Origin: an uncultured Alphaproteobacteria bacterium
GTDB lineage: Bacteria; Pseudomonadota; Alphaproteobacteria; RF32; CAG-239
Direction: 5' to 3'
Length of the DNA stretch: 46,379 bases
Assembly (NCBI GenBank): GCA_904501925.1
Contig: CAJGCO010000012.1
Span: forward strand, 1-46,379
Numbering within the stretch: the stretch's first letter is position 1; every line of letters starts with the position of its first letter. A model generated the notes under the pieces. It was not told where the DNA came from. It was given only the letters and a program-made list of their open reading frames with translations, and did no database searches. A program made the translations under genes and the position numbers. Below are positions 33,331-41,409 of the stretch, one piece after another.

Positions 33331-34260
33331 TTACTCCTTAAAACTCAAACCCAATGTTTTCAAACTTTCCCTAAAATGATTTGGTAATTTTGCTTTTATA
33401 ATCATTTTTTTACCATATATCGCTGATAAATCAATTTTATAAGAATGCAAATGAAGCTTATTAGCTAATAGTTCATTTTTTATACGCTCTTTACCATAAT
33501 ATTTATCATCACCTAATATTGGAATTCCCATATATTCTAAATGAGCTCTAATTTGGTGAGTTCTACCAGTTAAAGGACTAGCTTCAACTAAAGAAAACTT
33601 ATCTCCAACCGTATCTAAAACTTCATATTTGGTTATTGCTGTTTTTCCTGTTTCAATAACCACAACTTTACCATCAACTTTTTCTAAAGGAGCTTTAATC
33701 TCACCAAATTCTTTAGTTATTGCCCCTCTACTAAGAGCTAAATATGTCTTTTCTAAAGTATGTTCTCTAAATGCCTTTGTCAAGGTATCCGCCATTTTTC
33801 TATTTCTAGCTAAAACCAAAATACCACTTGTATCCTTATCGATTCTATGTACAAGTTTTGGCTTCTCTTCATTACCAAATTTAAGCGCGTCTAACATCCC
33901 ATCAATATGTCTAGTTGTATTTGTTCCACCTTGTACAGCAAGTCCTGATGGTTTATTTAAAACAATAATATTATCATCTTTGTAAACAACCATGTTTTCA
34001 ATAAACTTAATATCTGCTTCTTGCATTTTTTCATGAATAATTGCTTTTTTTTCATTGTCAAGTGGTGGTATTCTTATTTCTTGTCCAACAGACAATCTTG
34101 TATTAGCTTCAGCCTTTACTCCATCAACTTTAATTTGTTTAGTGCGCAATAACTTTTGAAATCTACCCAAACTCAACCCTGGATAATATTTCAAAAACCA
34201 TCTATTCAAACGGATTCCATCATCTACACTTTTTACTTTTACAATTTGAACACCTGACAT
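33331..34260 (-). CDS. rluC: RluC/RluD-type 23S rRNA pseudouridine synthase
   Basis: This enzyme turns specific uridines in 23S rRNA into pseudouridine. Start ATG 34260 (309 residues) is set by GAGG upstream; the frame is open to 34305. An S4 RNA-binding domain spans residues 15-75 (RFQKLLRTKQIKVDGV). The catalytic motif HRIDKDTSGILVL contains the nucleophile Asp141, and LVEASPLTGRTHQIRAHLEYMG is the second conserved block. The RluC versus RluD choice is by overall similarity and gene neighbourhood. It is first in the leftward seven-gene run that ends with trxB. Confidence 0.88.
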   Translation of the reverse strand: MSGVQIVKVKSVDDGIRLNRWFLKYYPGLSLGRFQKLLRTKQIKVDGVKAEANTRLSVGQEIRIPPLDNEKKAIIHEKMQEADIKFIENMVVYKDDNIIVLNKPSGLAVQGGTNTTRHIDGMLDALKFGNEEKPKLVHRIDKDTSGILVLARNRKMADTLTKAFREHTLEKTYLALSRGAITKEFGEIKAPLEKVDGKVVVIETGKTAITKYEVLDTVGDKFSLVEASPLTGRTHQIRAHLEYMGIPILGDDKYYGKERIKNELLANKLHLHSYKIDLSAIYGKKMIIKAKLPNHFRESLKTLGLSFKE

Positions 34261-34335
34261 TTGCATCCTCATACATAATTTATTTTCAAAGATACTAACC
34301 AACAAAACATTATTTTACAAGTTTAAATTACAAAC

Positions 34336-34361
34336 AAAAAGTGGTTCTATCTCCTAGAACC
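34336..34361 (-). terminator. Terminator of rarA
   Basis: A 7-bp stem GGTTCTA / TAGAACC (34343-34349 with 34355-34361) and 5-base loop precede ACTTTTTG on the minus strand. It separates rarA from the rluC operon. Confidence 0.75.
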
Positions 34362-34412
34362 TAACATTTTTATACTATTCTCAAAACAATAATTTAATCT
34401 TAAAGAGCTTTA

Positions 34413-35732
34413 TTATTCACCACTCTTATTTCTTTGTTTTTGTTTCTCTTTGCGAAGTTTATCAAAATAATCGATTCGTTTTCTAATTTCTCTTTCAAAA
34501 CCTCTATCAACTGGATTATAAAATCTTCTTCTTCCCATCTCTTCCGGAAAATAATTTTGCCCCGAAAAACCATCTTCTAAATCTTGATCGTAAATATACC
34601 CTTCTTTATATCCCAATTCTTGCATCAATTTTGTTGGCGCATTCATAATATGTTTAGGTGGCATTAAAGAACCTGTTTTTCTTGCAACATCAAAAACACT
34701 ATGCATCGCTTTATAAACTGCTGCAGATTTTGGTGCTGTCGCTAAATATGCTGTTAATTGCATAATAGCCAAATCCCCTTCTGGACTACCTAATCTCTCA
34801 TATGTATCAGCACAAGCTATAGCCTGCACAACAGCATTTGGATCAGCCAAAGAAACATCTTCAACAGCAAATCTTACTAACCTTCTTAAAATATATCTAG
34901 GATCTTCACCAGATACAATCATTCTCCCAACCCAATAAAGAGCTGCATCAACATCAGAGCCTCTTAAAGATTTATGAACTGCAGATATTAAATTATAATG
35001 CCCATCTCTCCCTTTATCATAAACAGGGGCACGTGAGCGAATAATCTTCATCAATTTATCTTTACCAAAAATCTCGCCCTCTTTTGCATAAGCCCAAACA
35101 CTTTCTGCCAAATTTAATATATATCGTCCATCTCCATCAGCAACTTCTTTTAATAACCCCCTAGCCTCATCATCAATTGGAAGCTTCATTCCCTCTTCTT
35201 TTTCAGCTCTTTGCAAAAGTTCTTCAAAATTTTCTTCCGTAAGTCTATTTAAAACAAAAACCTGACACCTAGATAATAACGCAGCATTTAATTCAAACGA
35301 TGGATTCTCTGTTGTAGCACCAACAAGTATAACCGTACCATCTTCAACATATGGTAAAAAACCATCTTGCTGAGATTTATTAAACCTATGTATCTCATCT
35401 ACAAATAAAAGAGTACCTTTTCCTTGAGTAACCTTTCTATCGTGCGCATATTGAAAAACTCTTTTTAAATCAGCAACCCCTGAAAAAACAGCTGAAATTT
35501 GTTCAAAATACAAATTTGTGTGCTCAGCAATAAGTCTTGCAATCGTTGTTTTTCCACACCCTGGAGGTCCCCATAAAATAAAGGAAGAAACACGCCCAGT
35601 TACAAGCATTCTTCCCAAAGGACTATCCTCACCCAAAACCTGTTCTTGTCCAACAACGTCTTGGATTTTCTTTGGTCTCAACCTATCAGCTAGTGGGCGT
35701 TTTACCCTATTTGAAAACAATGTTTCTATCAT
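34413..35732 (-). CDS. rarA: Replication-associated recombination protein A (MgsA/RarA)
   Basis: This AAA+ ATPase acts at stalled replication forks and is related to clamp loaders and to WRNIP1/Mgs1. 439 residues. It opens RPLADRLRPKKIQDVVGQEQVL, Walker A is GPPGCGKTT (55-63), Walker B is FVDEIHRFNKSQQDGFLPYVEDG (Asp112, Glu113), sensor 1 is GATTENPSFELN and sensor 2 follows. The C-terminal tetramerisation region is complete (YLATAPKSAAVYKAM; QNYFPEEMG). It is a single gene with a terminator downstream. In many alphaproteobacteria rarA lies near rluC and ATP12, as here. Confidence 0.96.
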   Translation of the reverse strand: MIETLFSNRVKRPLADRLRPKKIQDVVGQEQVLGEDSPLGRMLVTGRVSSFILWGPPGCGKTTIARLIAEHTNLYFEQISAVFSGVADLKRVFQYAHDRKVTQGKGTLLFVDEIHRFNKSQQDGFLPYVEDGTVILVGATTENPSFELNAALLSRCQVFVLNRLTEENFEELLQRAEKEEGMKLPIDDEARGLLKEVADGDGRYILNLAESVWAYAKEGEIFGKDKLMKIIRSRAPVYDKGRDGHYNLISAVHKSLRGSDVDAALYWVGRMIVSGEDPRYILRRLVRFAVEDVSLADPNAVVQAIACADTYERLGSPEGDLAIMQLTAYLATAPKSAAVYKAMHSVFDVARKTGSLMPPKHIMNAPTKLMQELGYKEGYIYDQDLEDGFSGQNYFPEEMGRRRFYNPVDRGFEREIRKRIDYFDKLRKEKQKQRNKSGE

Positions 35733-35812
35733 TTCTATCTTCTTTTATTATTAAAGTTTAATTCTCTATAACACAAACTAAAAAAAGCTACAACCATAAA
35801 ATCATATAGCAC

Positions 35813-35840
35813 TTGACTATTCTTAATAAAGTTATACTAT
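35813..35840 (+). promoter_or_regulatory. Promoter of the DEAD-box-like gene
   Basis: TTGACT (35813-35818), a 16-base spacer and TACTAT (35835-35840) predict a start near 35847 and a leader of about 27 bases. Confidence 0.5.
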
Positions 35841-35873
35841 TGCGCATAAATAACAATTATTTAGGGAAGAAAA

Positions 35874-36698
35874 ATGAGTTTTAAAGATTTAGGTTTAAGC
35901 AATCACACTATTCACGCAATTGAAGATTTAGGTTACAAAGAACCAACAACCGTTCAAAAAGATGTTATTCCATCAATTCTTGCTGGAAAAGATATTTTTA
36001 CAATAGCACCCTCTGCTTGTGGTAAAACTTGCTCATATATTTTCCCATTAGTTGACATTATATCTAAAAAAGAAGGTCAAAATATTTTAATTATCTCTGC
36101 TGATAGTAAGAGCTCTGTTAATATTTCAGATAAATTATCCATTTTTAATCGCTATCATGAAGAAACATCTGAAGATGAAAATGAAGCAAACGTTATCATT
36201 GGTTCACCAGATTTATTAGTTGAAAACCTAAACGAAGAAAAAATTGATTTATCTAATATAAATATTTTAATTGTTGATGACATAAACCTTATCAAAAAAA
36301 ATCGCCAACTAAAAAATCTTGATAAAATTCTTGAACTTCTTCCATCTGATAAACAAAACATCGTGTTTACAACTCGTCGCTCAAAAGAAACTCAAGATAC
36401 TCTTGATAAAATCTTAAAAACTCCAGCAGAAATTAAAATAGATAAAAACAAAGAAAGCGAAGTAACAGAAGTTCAACAAAATGAACCTGTTGCACAAAAC
36501 ACACCTCAAACAAACAAAGAAAAAGAACAAAAACAAAAACCAGAACACCACTCAAAAAAAGATAGAGAAAAAAACTATAAAGAAATACCAAATATTGATA
36601 AAAAAGCTCTTGAATTATCTAAAAAACACAAAATCTTTGGTCACAGACCACCTGCATTTTTGTTAGCTGATTGCAAAATAGTAGATGAAGCTGAATAA
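35874..36698 (+). CDS. Degenerate DEAD-box protein with only the first RecA-like domain
   Basis: 274 residues. The N-terminus is plainly DEAD-box: FKDLGLSNHTIHAIEDLGY and EPTTVQKDVIP with the Q-motif Gln28. Later motifs are altered. Walker A is APSACGKT (45-52). The Ib-like GSPDLL (110-115) is recognisable. The motif II equivalent is DDIN (135-138) instead of DEAD, and the motif III equivalent is TTR (166-168) instead of SAT. Domain 1 ends near residue 190. No second RecA-like domain follows, only a Lys/Glu/Gln-rich linker and a short conserved-looking tail (KIFGHRPPAFLLADCKIV). It may still bind RNA or nucleotide but should not unwind RNA. It has its own promoter and lies upstream of yebC and ruvC. 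It is not a broken gene: one clean frame, good start and host codon use. Confidence 0.8.
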   Translation: MSFKDLGLSNHTIHAIEDLGYKEPTTVQKDVIPSILAGKDIFTIAPSACGKTCSYIFPLVDIISKKEGQNILIISADSKSSVNISDKLSIFNRYHEETSEDENEANVIIGSPDLLVENLNEEKIDLSNINILIVDDINLIKKNRQLKNLDKILELLPSDKQNIVFTTRRSKETQDTLDKILKTPAEIKIDKNKESEVTEVQQNEPVAQNTPQTNKEKEQKQKPEHHSKKDREKNYKEIPNIDKKALELSKKHKIFGHRPPAFLLADCKIVDEAE

Positions 36699-36706
36699 AA
36701 AAATAC

Positions 36707-36735
36707 TTGCGCTATTTTTTTCAAAGATTTATACA
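36707..36735 (+). promoter_or_regulatory. Promoter of yebC-ruvC
   Basis: TTGCGC (36707-36712), a 17-base spacer and TATACA (36730-36735) lie just after the degenerate DEAD-box gene and about 40 bases before the yebC start. Confidence 0.5.
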
Positions 36736-36775
36736 AAATAAAAATATTAACCTAATAAAAACCATGGAGATATAA

Positions 36776-37531
36776 ATGGCAGGACATTCACAGTTTAAGA
36801 ATATTATGTATCGCAAAGGCGCACAAGACGCTAAAAAAGCTAGAGTTTTCGCAAAACTAGCTCGTGAAATTACAGTTGCTGCAAAATCTGGACTTCCTGA
36901 ACCAGATAAAAACCCACGTTTAAGACTTGCAATCCAAGCTGCTCGTGCAGAAAGTATGCCAAAAGACAACATTGAAAGAGCAATCGCTAAAGCTACACAA
37001 ACAGCTGGTGGTGCAGATTTTACAACAATGCGCTACGAAGGTTTTTCTGCCAACAAAACAGCCGTTATTGTTGAGGCTTTAACAGATAATAAAAATCGCA
37101 CAGCAAGTAACGTTCGTTCAATTTTTGGTAAACGTGGTGGCGCAATGGGTGAAACAGGTTCTGTATCTTTCAACTTTGAACGCATTGGTTACATTGAATA
37201 TCCTCTAGCTGTTGCAGATGCTGATACAATGTTTGAAGAAGCTCTAAACGCTGGCGCAAACGAAGTTATTTCAGAAGATGAAATTCATGCAATTGAAACT
37301 CTTCCAGATGACCTATCTGCTGTAACAGAAGCATTAGAACAAAAATTTGGCACACCATCAGCTTCTCGTCTTGACTGGAAACCAACTGTTAAATCTGAAA
37401 TTACAGACCTAGAAACAGCTAAAAAATTCTTAGAATTCATTGATGCACTAGAAGAAGATGAAGACGTACAACACGTTTATCACAATGCAGAAATCTCTGA
37501 AGATGTAATGGCTCAATTAGAGGCAGAATAA
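36776..37531 (+). CDS. yebC: YebC/PmpR family protein (TACO1-like)
   Basis: 251 residues, starting MAGHSQFKNIMYRKGAQDAK, the diagnostic opening of the family (usually MAGHSKW). Further marks are NPRLRLAIQAARAESMPKDN, YEGFSANKTAVIVEALTDN, the acidic central stretch and VQHVYHNAEI at the end. Members act as transcription regulators (PmpR) or help ribosomes pass polyproline stretches (the TACO1-like role). A GGAG-type ribosome binding site is present (CATGGAGATATAA). The stop codon is directly followed by the ruvC ATG, so the two are coupled, as is usual in proteobacteria. Confidence 0.96.
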   Translation: MAGHSQFKNIMYRKGAQDAKKARVFAKLAREITVAAKSGLPEPDKNPRLRLAIQAARAESMPKDNIERAIAKATQTAGGADFTTMRYEGFSANKTAVIVEALTDNKNRTASNVRSIFGKRGGAMGETGSVSFNFERIGYIEYPLAVADADTMFEEALNAGANEVISEDEIHAIETLPDDLSAVTEALEQKFGTPSASRLDWKPTVKSEITDLETAKKFLEFIDALEEDEDVQHVYHNAEISEDVMAQLEAE

Positions 37532-38020
37532 ATGAGAATTTTAGGCCTAGACCCAAGTATATCATCAACAGGTTGGGGCATAATAAATGTTGAACAAAAC
37601 CGTTTGTCCTATGTGGCAGACGGTTTTATTACAACATCCACCAAATTACCATTATCCGAGCGTCTTCATATTATACATAACGAATTACAAAAAGTTATAG
37701 AGCAATACAAACCAGATGAAGCATCTATTGAAATTACATTTCTAAATTCAAATCCAGAAACCTCTCTAAAATTAAGTATGGCACGTGGTGTTGTTTTTCT
37801 CATGCCATCACTTTACAACATACCTTTATATGAATACGAACCAACCAAAGTAAAAAAAGCTTTAACAGGCGTAGGTCGAGCAGATAAAACGCAAGTTGAA
37901 ACAATGGTAAAAGTATTGCTCCCAGGGTGTAAACCCAAAAACAATGACTCATCTGATGCTCTAGCCATAGCCATCACCCACGCAAACTTAAGAAATTCTT
38001 TGAATTTGCAAAAAGCTTAA
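37532..38020 (+). CDS. ruvC: Crossover junction endodeoxyribonuclease RuvC
   Basis: This enzyme resolves Holliday junctions by paired nicks during homologous recombination. 162 residues, usual. Catalytic acids are visible: Asp7 in ILGLDPSISSTGWG, Glu67 in ASIEITF, and Asp139 and Asp142 in NNDSSDALAIAITH. It follows yebC with zero gap and ends at a terminator. Its usual partners ruvA and ruvB are not next; ruvA begins about 7.9 kb later, after an accessory block on the other strand. Confidence 0.97.
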   Translation: MRILGLDPSISSTGWGIINVEQNRLSYVADGFITTSTKLPLSERLHIIHNELQKVIEQYKPDEASIEITFLNSNPETSLKLSMARGVVFLMPSLYNIPLYEYEPTKVKKALTGVGRADKTQVETMVKVLLPGCKPKNNDSSDALAIAITHANLRNSLNLQKA

Positions 38021-38047
38021 AAAAGGAGAGTAAAATCTCCCCTTTTT
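38020..38047 (+). terminator. Terminator of yebC-ruvC
   Basis: A stem AAAAAGGAGAG / CTCCCCTTTTT (38020-38030 with 38037-38047, one mismatch) with a 6-base loop ends in five T, directly after the ruvC stop. The A-rich side can also serve the opposite strand. Confidence 0.75.
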
Positions 38048-38068
38048 ATATTTTAACAAAATTTAGCA

Positions 38069-38887
38069 TCATCTATTATTTTGCATAAAATTTCTAAACA
38101 TTAAATTATTAGTACTACCTGCTCTTGCTTTGTTGTGATGTGCAAGCACACTTTGACGCATTGTTTCATCAAGTTCTGTAATATTTGCAAATCTATTAAC
38201 CAAACCAATGCAATATTTAGTATTTTCAGGATGTTTCTCTACAATTTTAGAACAAACGTCAATCATTCCATTATTTGCACAATTAAATTTAATTTCACTT
38301 AATTTTGCAATAGAAACAACTTTGTCCATGTGAGAAAGAAATTCTTTAGAAAGCTCTTTATCTTCTAAACATAAAGTTTTTGCAAGATCTTCCTTAAACA
38401 AATTATCAACCCCTTTATCTCTCAAACTGCTTGTTGTTATTTTACCAGTTAATTCATCTAAAATCTCTTTTCTACAAATATAGCAACAAGTATGGCCTTC
38501 TTTTTGACTTACTCTATTGTTTTTCATTGCATTATAAAACCCAAGAGCCTTATTATTTAAAACAAACCTATCCTCTGGCTTTACCATTTCAATAACATCT
38601 TTAACAGCATCACTGCAAGTCCACGCAAGTCCCGGATATTTTTTTATTATTTCAGTACATGCATCTATTAATTGTGTATTATCCTCACTAACTGAGCCAT
38701 AATAATGCTTCACATTTACAATCTTTTGTCTTAAATGGTTAACAACTATTGCCGCATCATCACGGTTCAACAAACTAACATCAGCTACTTCAAACCCTGT
38801 ACCATCTTGTGATTTTTGATTTTTATCAAACCCCAAAACAATATTCTGTTCTGTTAAACGTTCTATAAAACTATCTACAAATCTCAT
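38069..38887 (-). CDS. Hypothetical 272-residue protein
   Basis: Unrecognised. I start it at ATG 38887, preceded by GAGGAGG. The frame is open to 38947 but that overlaps the promoter's -35 box. The product is soluble, helical and has Cys-containing stretches (HTCCYICRKEI near residue 150, YCIGLVNRFAN). It opens with MRFVDSFIERLTEQNIVLGF, similar in style to MSVFDDLIAKLSEKNLSDDK of the 39395-40444 gene, which could reflect a shared N-terminal helix rather than homology. It has a near-consensus promoter and is transcribed alone, next to the ruvC terminator. Confidence 0.75.
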   Translation of the reverse strand: MRFVDSFIERLTEQNIVLGFDKNQKSQDGTGFEVADVSLLNRDDAAIVVNHLRQKIVNVKHYYGSVSEDNTQLIDACTEIIKKYPGLAWTCSDAVKDVIEMVKPEDRFVLNNKALGFYNAMKNNRVSQKEGHTCCYICRKEILDELTGKITTSSLRDKGVDNLFKEDLAKTLCLEDKELSKEFLSHMDKVVSIAKLSEIKFNCANNGMIDVCSKIVEKHPENTKYCIGLVNRFANITELDETMRQSVLAHHNKARAGSTNNLMFRNFMQNNR

Positions 38888-38918
38888 AACAACCTCCTCT
38901 TTATTGCTACATAAAAAA

Positions 38919-38947
38919 ATTATACCACAATACCACCCCAAAGTCAA
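38919..38947 (-). promoter_or_regulatory. Near-consensus promoter of the 38069-38887 gene
   Basis: On the minus strand TTGACT (38942-38947), a 17-base spacer and a perfect TATAAT (38919-38924) preceded by an extended TGG. It predicts a start near 38912. This is the strongest promoter match in the window and drives a gene of unknown function. Confidence 0.75.
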
Positions 38948-39006
38948 TAAGGATAAACACGGATAAATTATAAGAAATTCTTTTAATTATAAAGTATAAT
39001 ACATAC

Positions 39007-39042
39007 AAAAAAGCACCATCTTCATCAGATGGCGCTTTTTTT
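39007..39042 (-). terminator. Terminator after the 39049-39402 gene
   Basis: A 14-bp stem with one mismatch (AAAAAGCACCATCT / AGATGGCGCTTTTT) is followed by T runs on both strands. It lies 7 bases past the leftward stop. Confidence 0.85.
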
Positions 39043-39048
39043 AGATAC

Positions 39049-39402
39049 CTATACAGCTTTCTCTTCCATTAACTCTTTTAACTCTTCAAAGACTTCAACA
39101 CTCTTTTCGCTAAAATTATCTTCAAAAGCAAGAGTATTATCTACTTTAACTTTTAAAAAATATATTTCTTTAACTACATTGTTTTCATTTTGCATCATCA
39201 TCAAATCTTCACCATCTTTAAGCAAAGTTCTAACTTCATATACAATATTTTCTAAAATATATTCTTCATGGTTTTCATCAGTTAATATAACTGTATTTTT
39301 ACCATCATATACAAATTCAATAAACTTTTTACCTAAATCATATAATTCTAACGCAATCCTATCGTTTTTTACAAAAAACACACCTCTATCAATACTAATC
39401 AT
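39049..39402 (-). CDS. Hypothetical 117-residue acidic protein
   Basis: Unrecognised small soluble protein, beta-rich at the start (FIEFVYDGKNTVILTDENHEEYI) and ending in a Glu/Lys-rich helix (VEVFEELKELMEEKAV). It could be a small binding domain, but no family is evident. Its start overlaps the end of the 39395-40444 gene, so it is translated from the same message, and it is followed by a strong terminator. Codon use is host-like. Confidence 0.7.
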   Translation of the reverse strand: MISIDRGVFFVKNDRIALELYDLGKKFIEFVYDGKNTVILTDENHEEYILENIVYEVRTLLKDGEDLMMMQNENNVVKEIYFLKVKVDNTLAFEDNFSEKSVEVFEELKELMEEKAV

Positions 39403-40444
39403 TTCTACATTCTCCTATACTATGAATTAAAAGAGCATTACCTTCTTCTACTTTACCAGTAATTCCTGCTGTTTTTTTAGCAGAAGGAGATGCGTTCGTT
39501 TTTTCATTACTTTTATCATTTTGAACATCTTTAGCATTTTCAACATCTTCACTTCTATCAGCAACTTTACCCTTTATTTTTTCATTATAATATTTTACTG
39601 CTGCTGCTGTTAATATTGAAGCGCCTGCTGCAGCTAATGGTGGATTAAATGTTTCCATACCAGCAATCATAGCTACCAAGCCTGCTGCCATAGTACGTTT
39701 AGGATGTTTATCTAAAAATGAACCAAAGTCTTTAAAATGACCTTTAACATTCTTCATATTATTATCCGCAGCGGTCTTAATTCTTTCTTTAAATCTATCA
39801 AAAAGACCTTTTCCTGCTTCGTAAGAAGTAGCATCTTCTTTGAAACTATCCGCAATATTATTATGATCAGGTTCATTTGCAGTAGGTCTACTATATAAAT
39901 CAACATGTGGCTCTGGGATATATGGGCGACCTGAAAGTTCAGCATCTAGCTTATTAACGTTATCACCCATTTTTCTCTGTTGTACAGATTGATATCCACA
40001 AATTTCATATGATGCAACAATTGAATCTCTAAATAGAGATTTATCTTCTTCACTACCATATGTTGCACATCCTGTTGTCATTAGTTTTTCAGAAAAACTT
40101 AATATTTCTTCAGGAGACATTTTACCTATACTTGCTAAATTATGCATTTTATATGCCATGTCAGCTTCTCTTGAATGATTTATTACATTAGGATTTTTTT
40201 CTTTTTTTGCCATATAATCATCAAACATAGCATTCAAATCTTCATAATTATCAATGTTTTTTATATCTTTATTACTCTTTTTATCTAAAACACTCAATTT
40301 TAAACGAGACAAACCTTCTAAAATTTCTTCATTTTCACCAATAACTGAAGCATATGCTTCCCCTGCTTTAAGAATTTCATCAACTTTATCATCACTTAAG
40401 TTTTTCTCAGAAAGCTTTGCTATCAAATCATCAAATACACTCAT
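39395..40444 (-). CDS. Hypothetical 349-residue protein with a central hydrophobic hairpin
   Basis: Unrecognised. Start ATG 40444 is preceded by AAGGAGAAAAAT; the frame is open to 40480 but the extension lies in the upstream hairpin. Residues 1-230 are hydrophilic and helical. A Gly/Ala-rich hydrophobic stretch, roughly residues 265-300 (TMAAGLVAMIAGMETFNPPL, then AAAGASILTAAAVKYYN), could be a membrane hairpin. The C-terminus is again charged. This plan (long soluble part, short hydrophobic hairpin, charged tail) resembles secreted or membrane-inserted effector-like proteins, but this is speculation. It is the first gene of a pair and has a hairpin and a (GT)19 tract upstream. Confidence 0.7.
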   Translation of the reverse strand: MSVFDDLIAKLSEKNLSDDKVDEILKAGEAYASVIGENEEILEGLSRLKLSVLDKKSNKDIKNIDNYEDLNAMFDDYMAKKEKNPNVINHSREADMAYKMHNLASIGKMSPEEILSFSEKLMTTGCATYGSEEDKSLFRDSIVASYEICGYQSVQQRKMGDNVNKLDAELSGRPYIPEPHVDLYSRPTANEPDHNNIADSFKEDATSYEAGKGLFDRFKERIKTAADNNMKNVKGHFKDFGSFLDKHPKRTMAAGLVAMIAGMETFNPPLAAAGASILTAAAVKYYNEKIKGKVADRSEDVENAKDVQNDKSNEKTNASPSAKKTAGITGKVEEGNALLIHSIGECRND

Positions 40445-40469
40445 TATTTTTCTCCTTATTATTATACAA

Positions 40470-40505
40470 AAAAAATCCACAAACTATCGTTTGTAGACTT
40501 TTTTA
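40470..40505. terminator. Hairpin upstream of the 39395-40444 gene
   Basis: A 9-bp stem with one mismatch (TCCACAAAC / GTTTGTAGA, 40476-40484 with 40489-40497) has a 4-base loop and T runs on both sides. Placed 26 bases before the leftward start codon, it looks like an attenuator or a terminator isolating that gene from the region upstream. Confidence 0.55.
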
Positions 40506-40536
40506 TTAGTTCTATTATTTTTTCTATCAGCGTTTA

Positions 40537-40580
<44 letters not shown>

Positions 40581-40710
40581 AAACCAACGATTCCCACACT
40601 TTATAAAACCACAATTTAAAACAAAACTACACATCACAATTCATTACTCCTATGCAACACACATACCACTAAATCATAAATTTTTAGTTAATGTAACCTT
40701 TTATCATACA

Positions 40711-40735
40711 AAAAAGGAGGCTTTCGCCTCTCTTA
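40711..40735 (-). terminator. Terminator of the cyclophilin operon
   Basis: A 5-bp GC-rich stem GAGGC / GCCTC (40717-40721 with 40726-40730) and a GAAA loop (minus strand) are followed by CTTTTTTG. It is 3 bases after the leftward stop of the cyclophilin gene. Confidence 0.75.
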
Positions 40736-40737
40736 TT

Positions 40738-41409
40738 TTACATATCTGCAATAACTTCCATACTAACAATAATATCTGGGTCATGAACCATGCCACTATA
40801 TCCACCACCTTTTTTGATATTATCTACATATTCCATACCGCTAATAACTCTACCCCATACAGTATATTGACCATCCAAATGTGGAGCATCTTCAAAACAA
40901 ATAAAGAATTGACTATCAGCAGAATCTGGATGCATTGCTCTTGCCATAGAAACAACACCACGAGTATGAGGAACTCTGTTAAACTCAGCTTTTAATTTTT
41001 TACCACTACCACCAGTACCTGTTCCTAAAGGGCAACCGGTTTGAGCCATAAATCCTTCAATAACTCTATGGAACTTCAAACCATTATAAAAACCTTCACG
41101 CACAAGTTCTTTAATTCTTGCAACATGATTAGGTGCTACATCTGGTAACATTTCAATCACAACTTCACCATCTTTTAATTTTAAAACCAATGCATTTTCA
41201 GCATCTTCAACATTATATGAATGTTTCATCTTTTTTCCTCTCGTTTCACTAACTTCTAATTTTTTAGTTTCTTCAACACCAATACTTTTAGTATTGCTTT
41301 TATCTAAAGCCTTTGTATCACTTTTAGCTAAAACTTCCACCATTGTTACTCCCTCAAAAATTATAACAAACATTAAAACTAAGATTATATTTAGGAATTT
41401 ATTTCTCAT
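40738..41409 (-). CDS. Exported cyclophilin-type peptidyl-prolyl isomerase
   Basis: 223 residues. An N-terminal hydrophobic segment (FLNIILVLMFVIIFEGVTMV) suggests export or anchoring. Residues 30-65 form a Thr/Lys-rich linker. The cyclophilin domain starts with NALVLKLKDGEVVIEMLPDVAP and carries the catalytic Arg in LKFHRVIEGFMAQTG, then RGVVSMARAMHPDSADSQFFI and YTVWGRVISGMEYVD, all family hallmarks. It is predicted to isomerise proline bonds in the periplasm. Its start overlaps the ATP-grasp ligase gene by 11 bases, making it the last gene of a four-gene operon. The protein could help fold the protease or the 7TM protein encoded upstream; that is an inference from position only. Confidence 0.9.
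   Translation of the reverse strand: MRNKFLNIILVLMFVIIFEGVTMVEVLAKSDTKALDKSNTKSIGVEETKKLEVSETRGKKMKHSYNVEDAENALVLKLKDGEVVIEMLPDVAPNHVARIKELVREGFYNGLKFHRVIEGFMAQTGCPLGTGTGGSGKKLKAEFNRVPHTRGVVSMARAMHPDSADSQFFICFEDAPHLDGQYTVWGRVISGMEYVDNIKKGGGYSGMVHDPDIIVSMEVIADM

Noticed and set aside
34261..34305. A 15-codon extension of RluC
   Set aside because: GAGG is positioned for the ATG at 34260, and the S4 domain alignment starts after it.
40461..40466. A perfect TATAAT (minus strand) just before the 39395-40444 gene as its main promoter
   Set aside because: Transcription would start inside the ribosome binding site (about 40454), and no -35 is found; it remains a possible minor start only.
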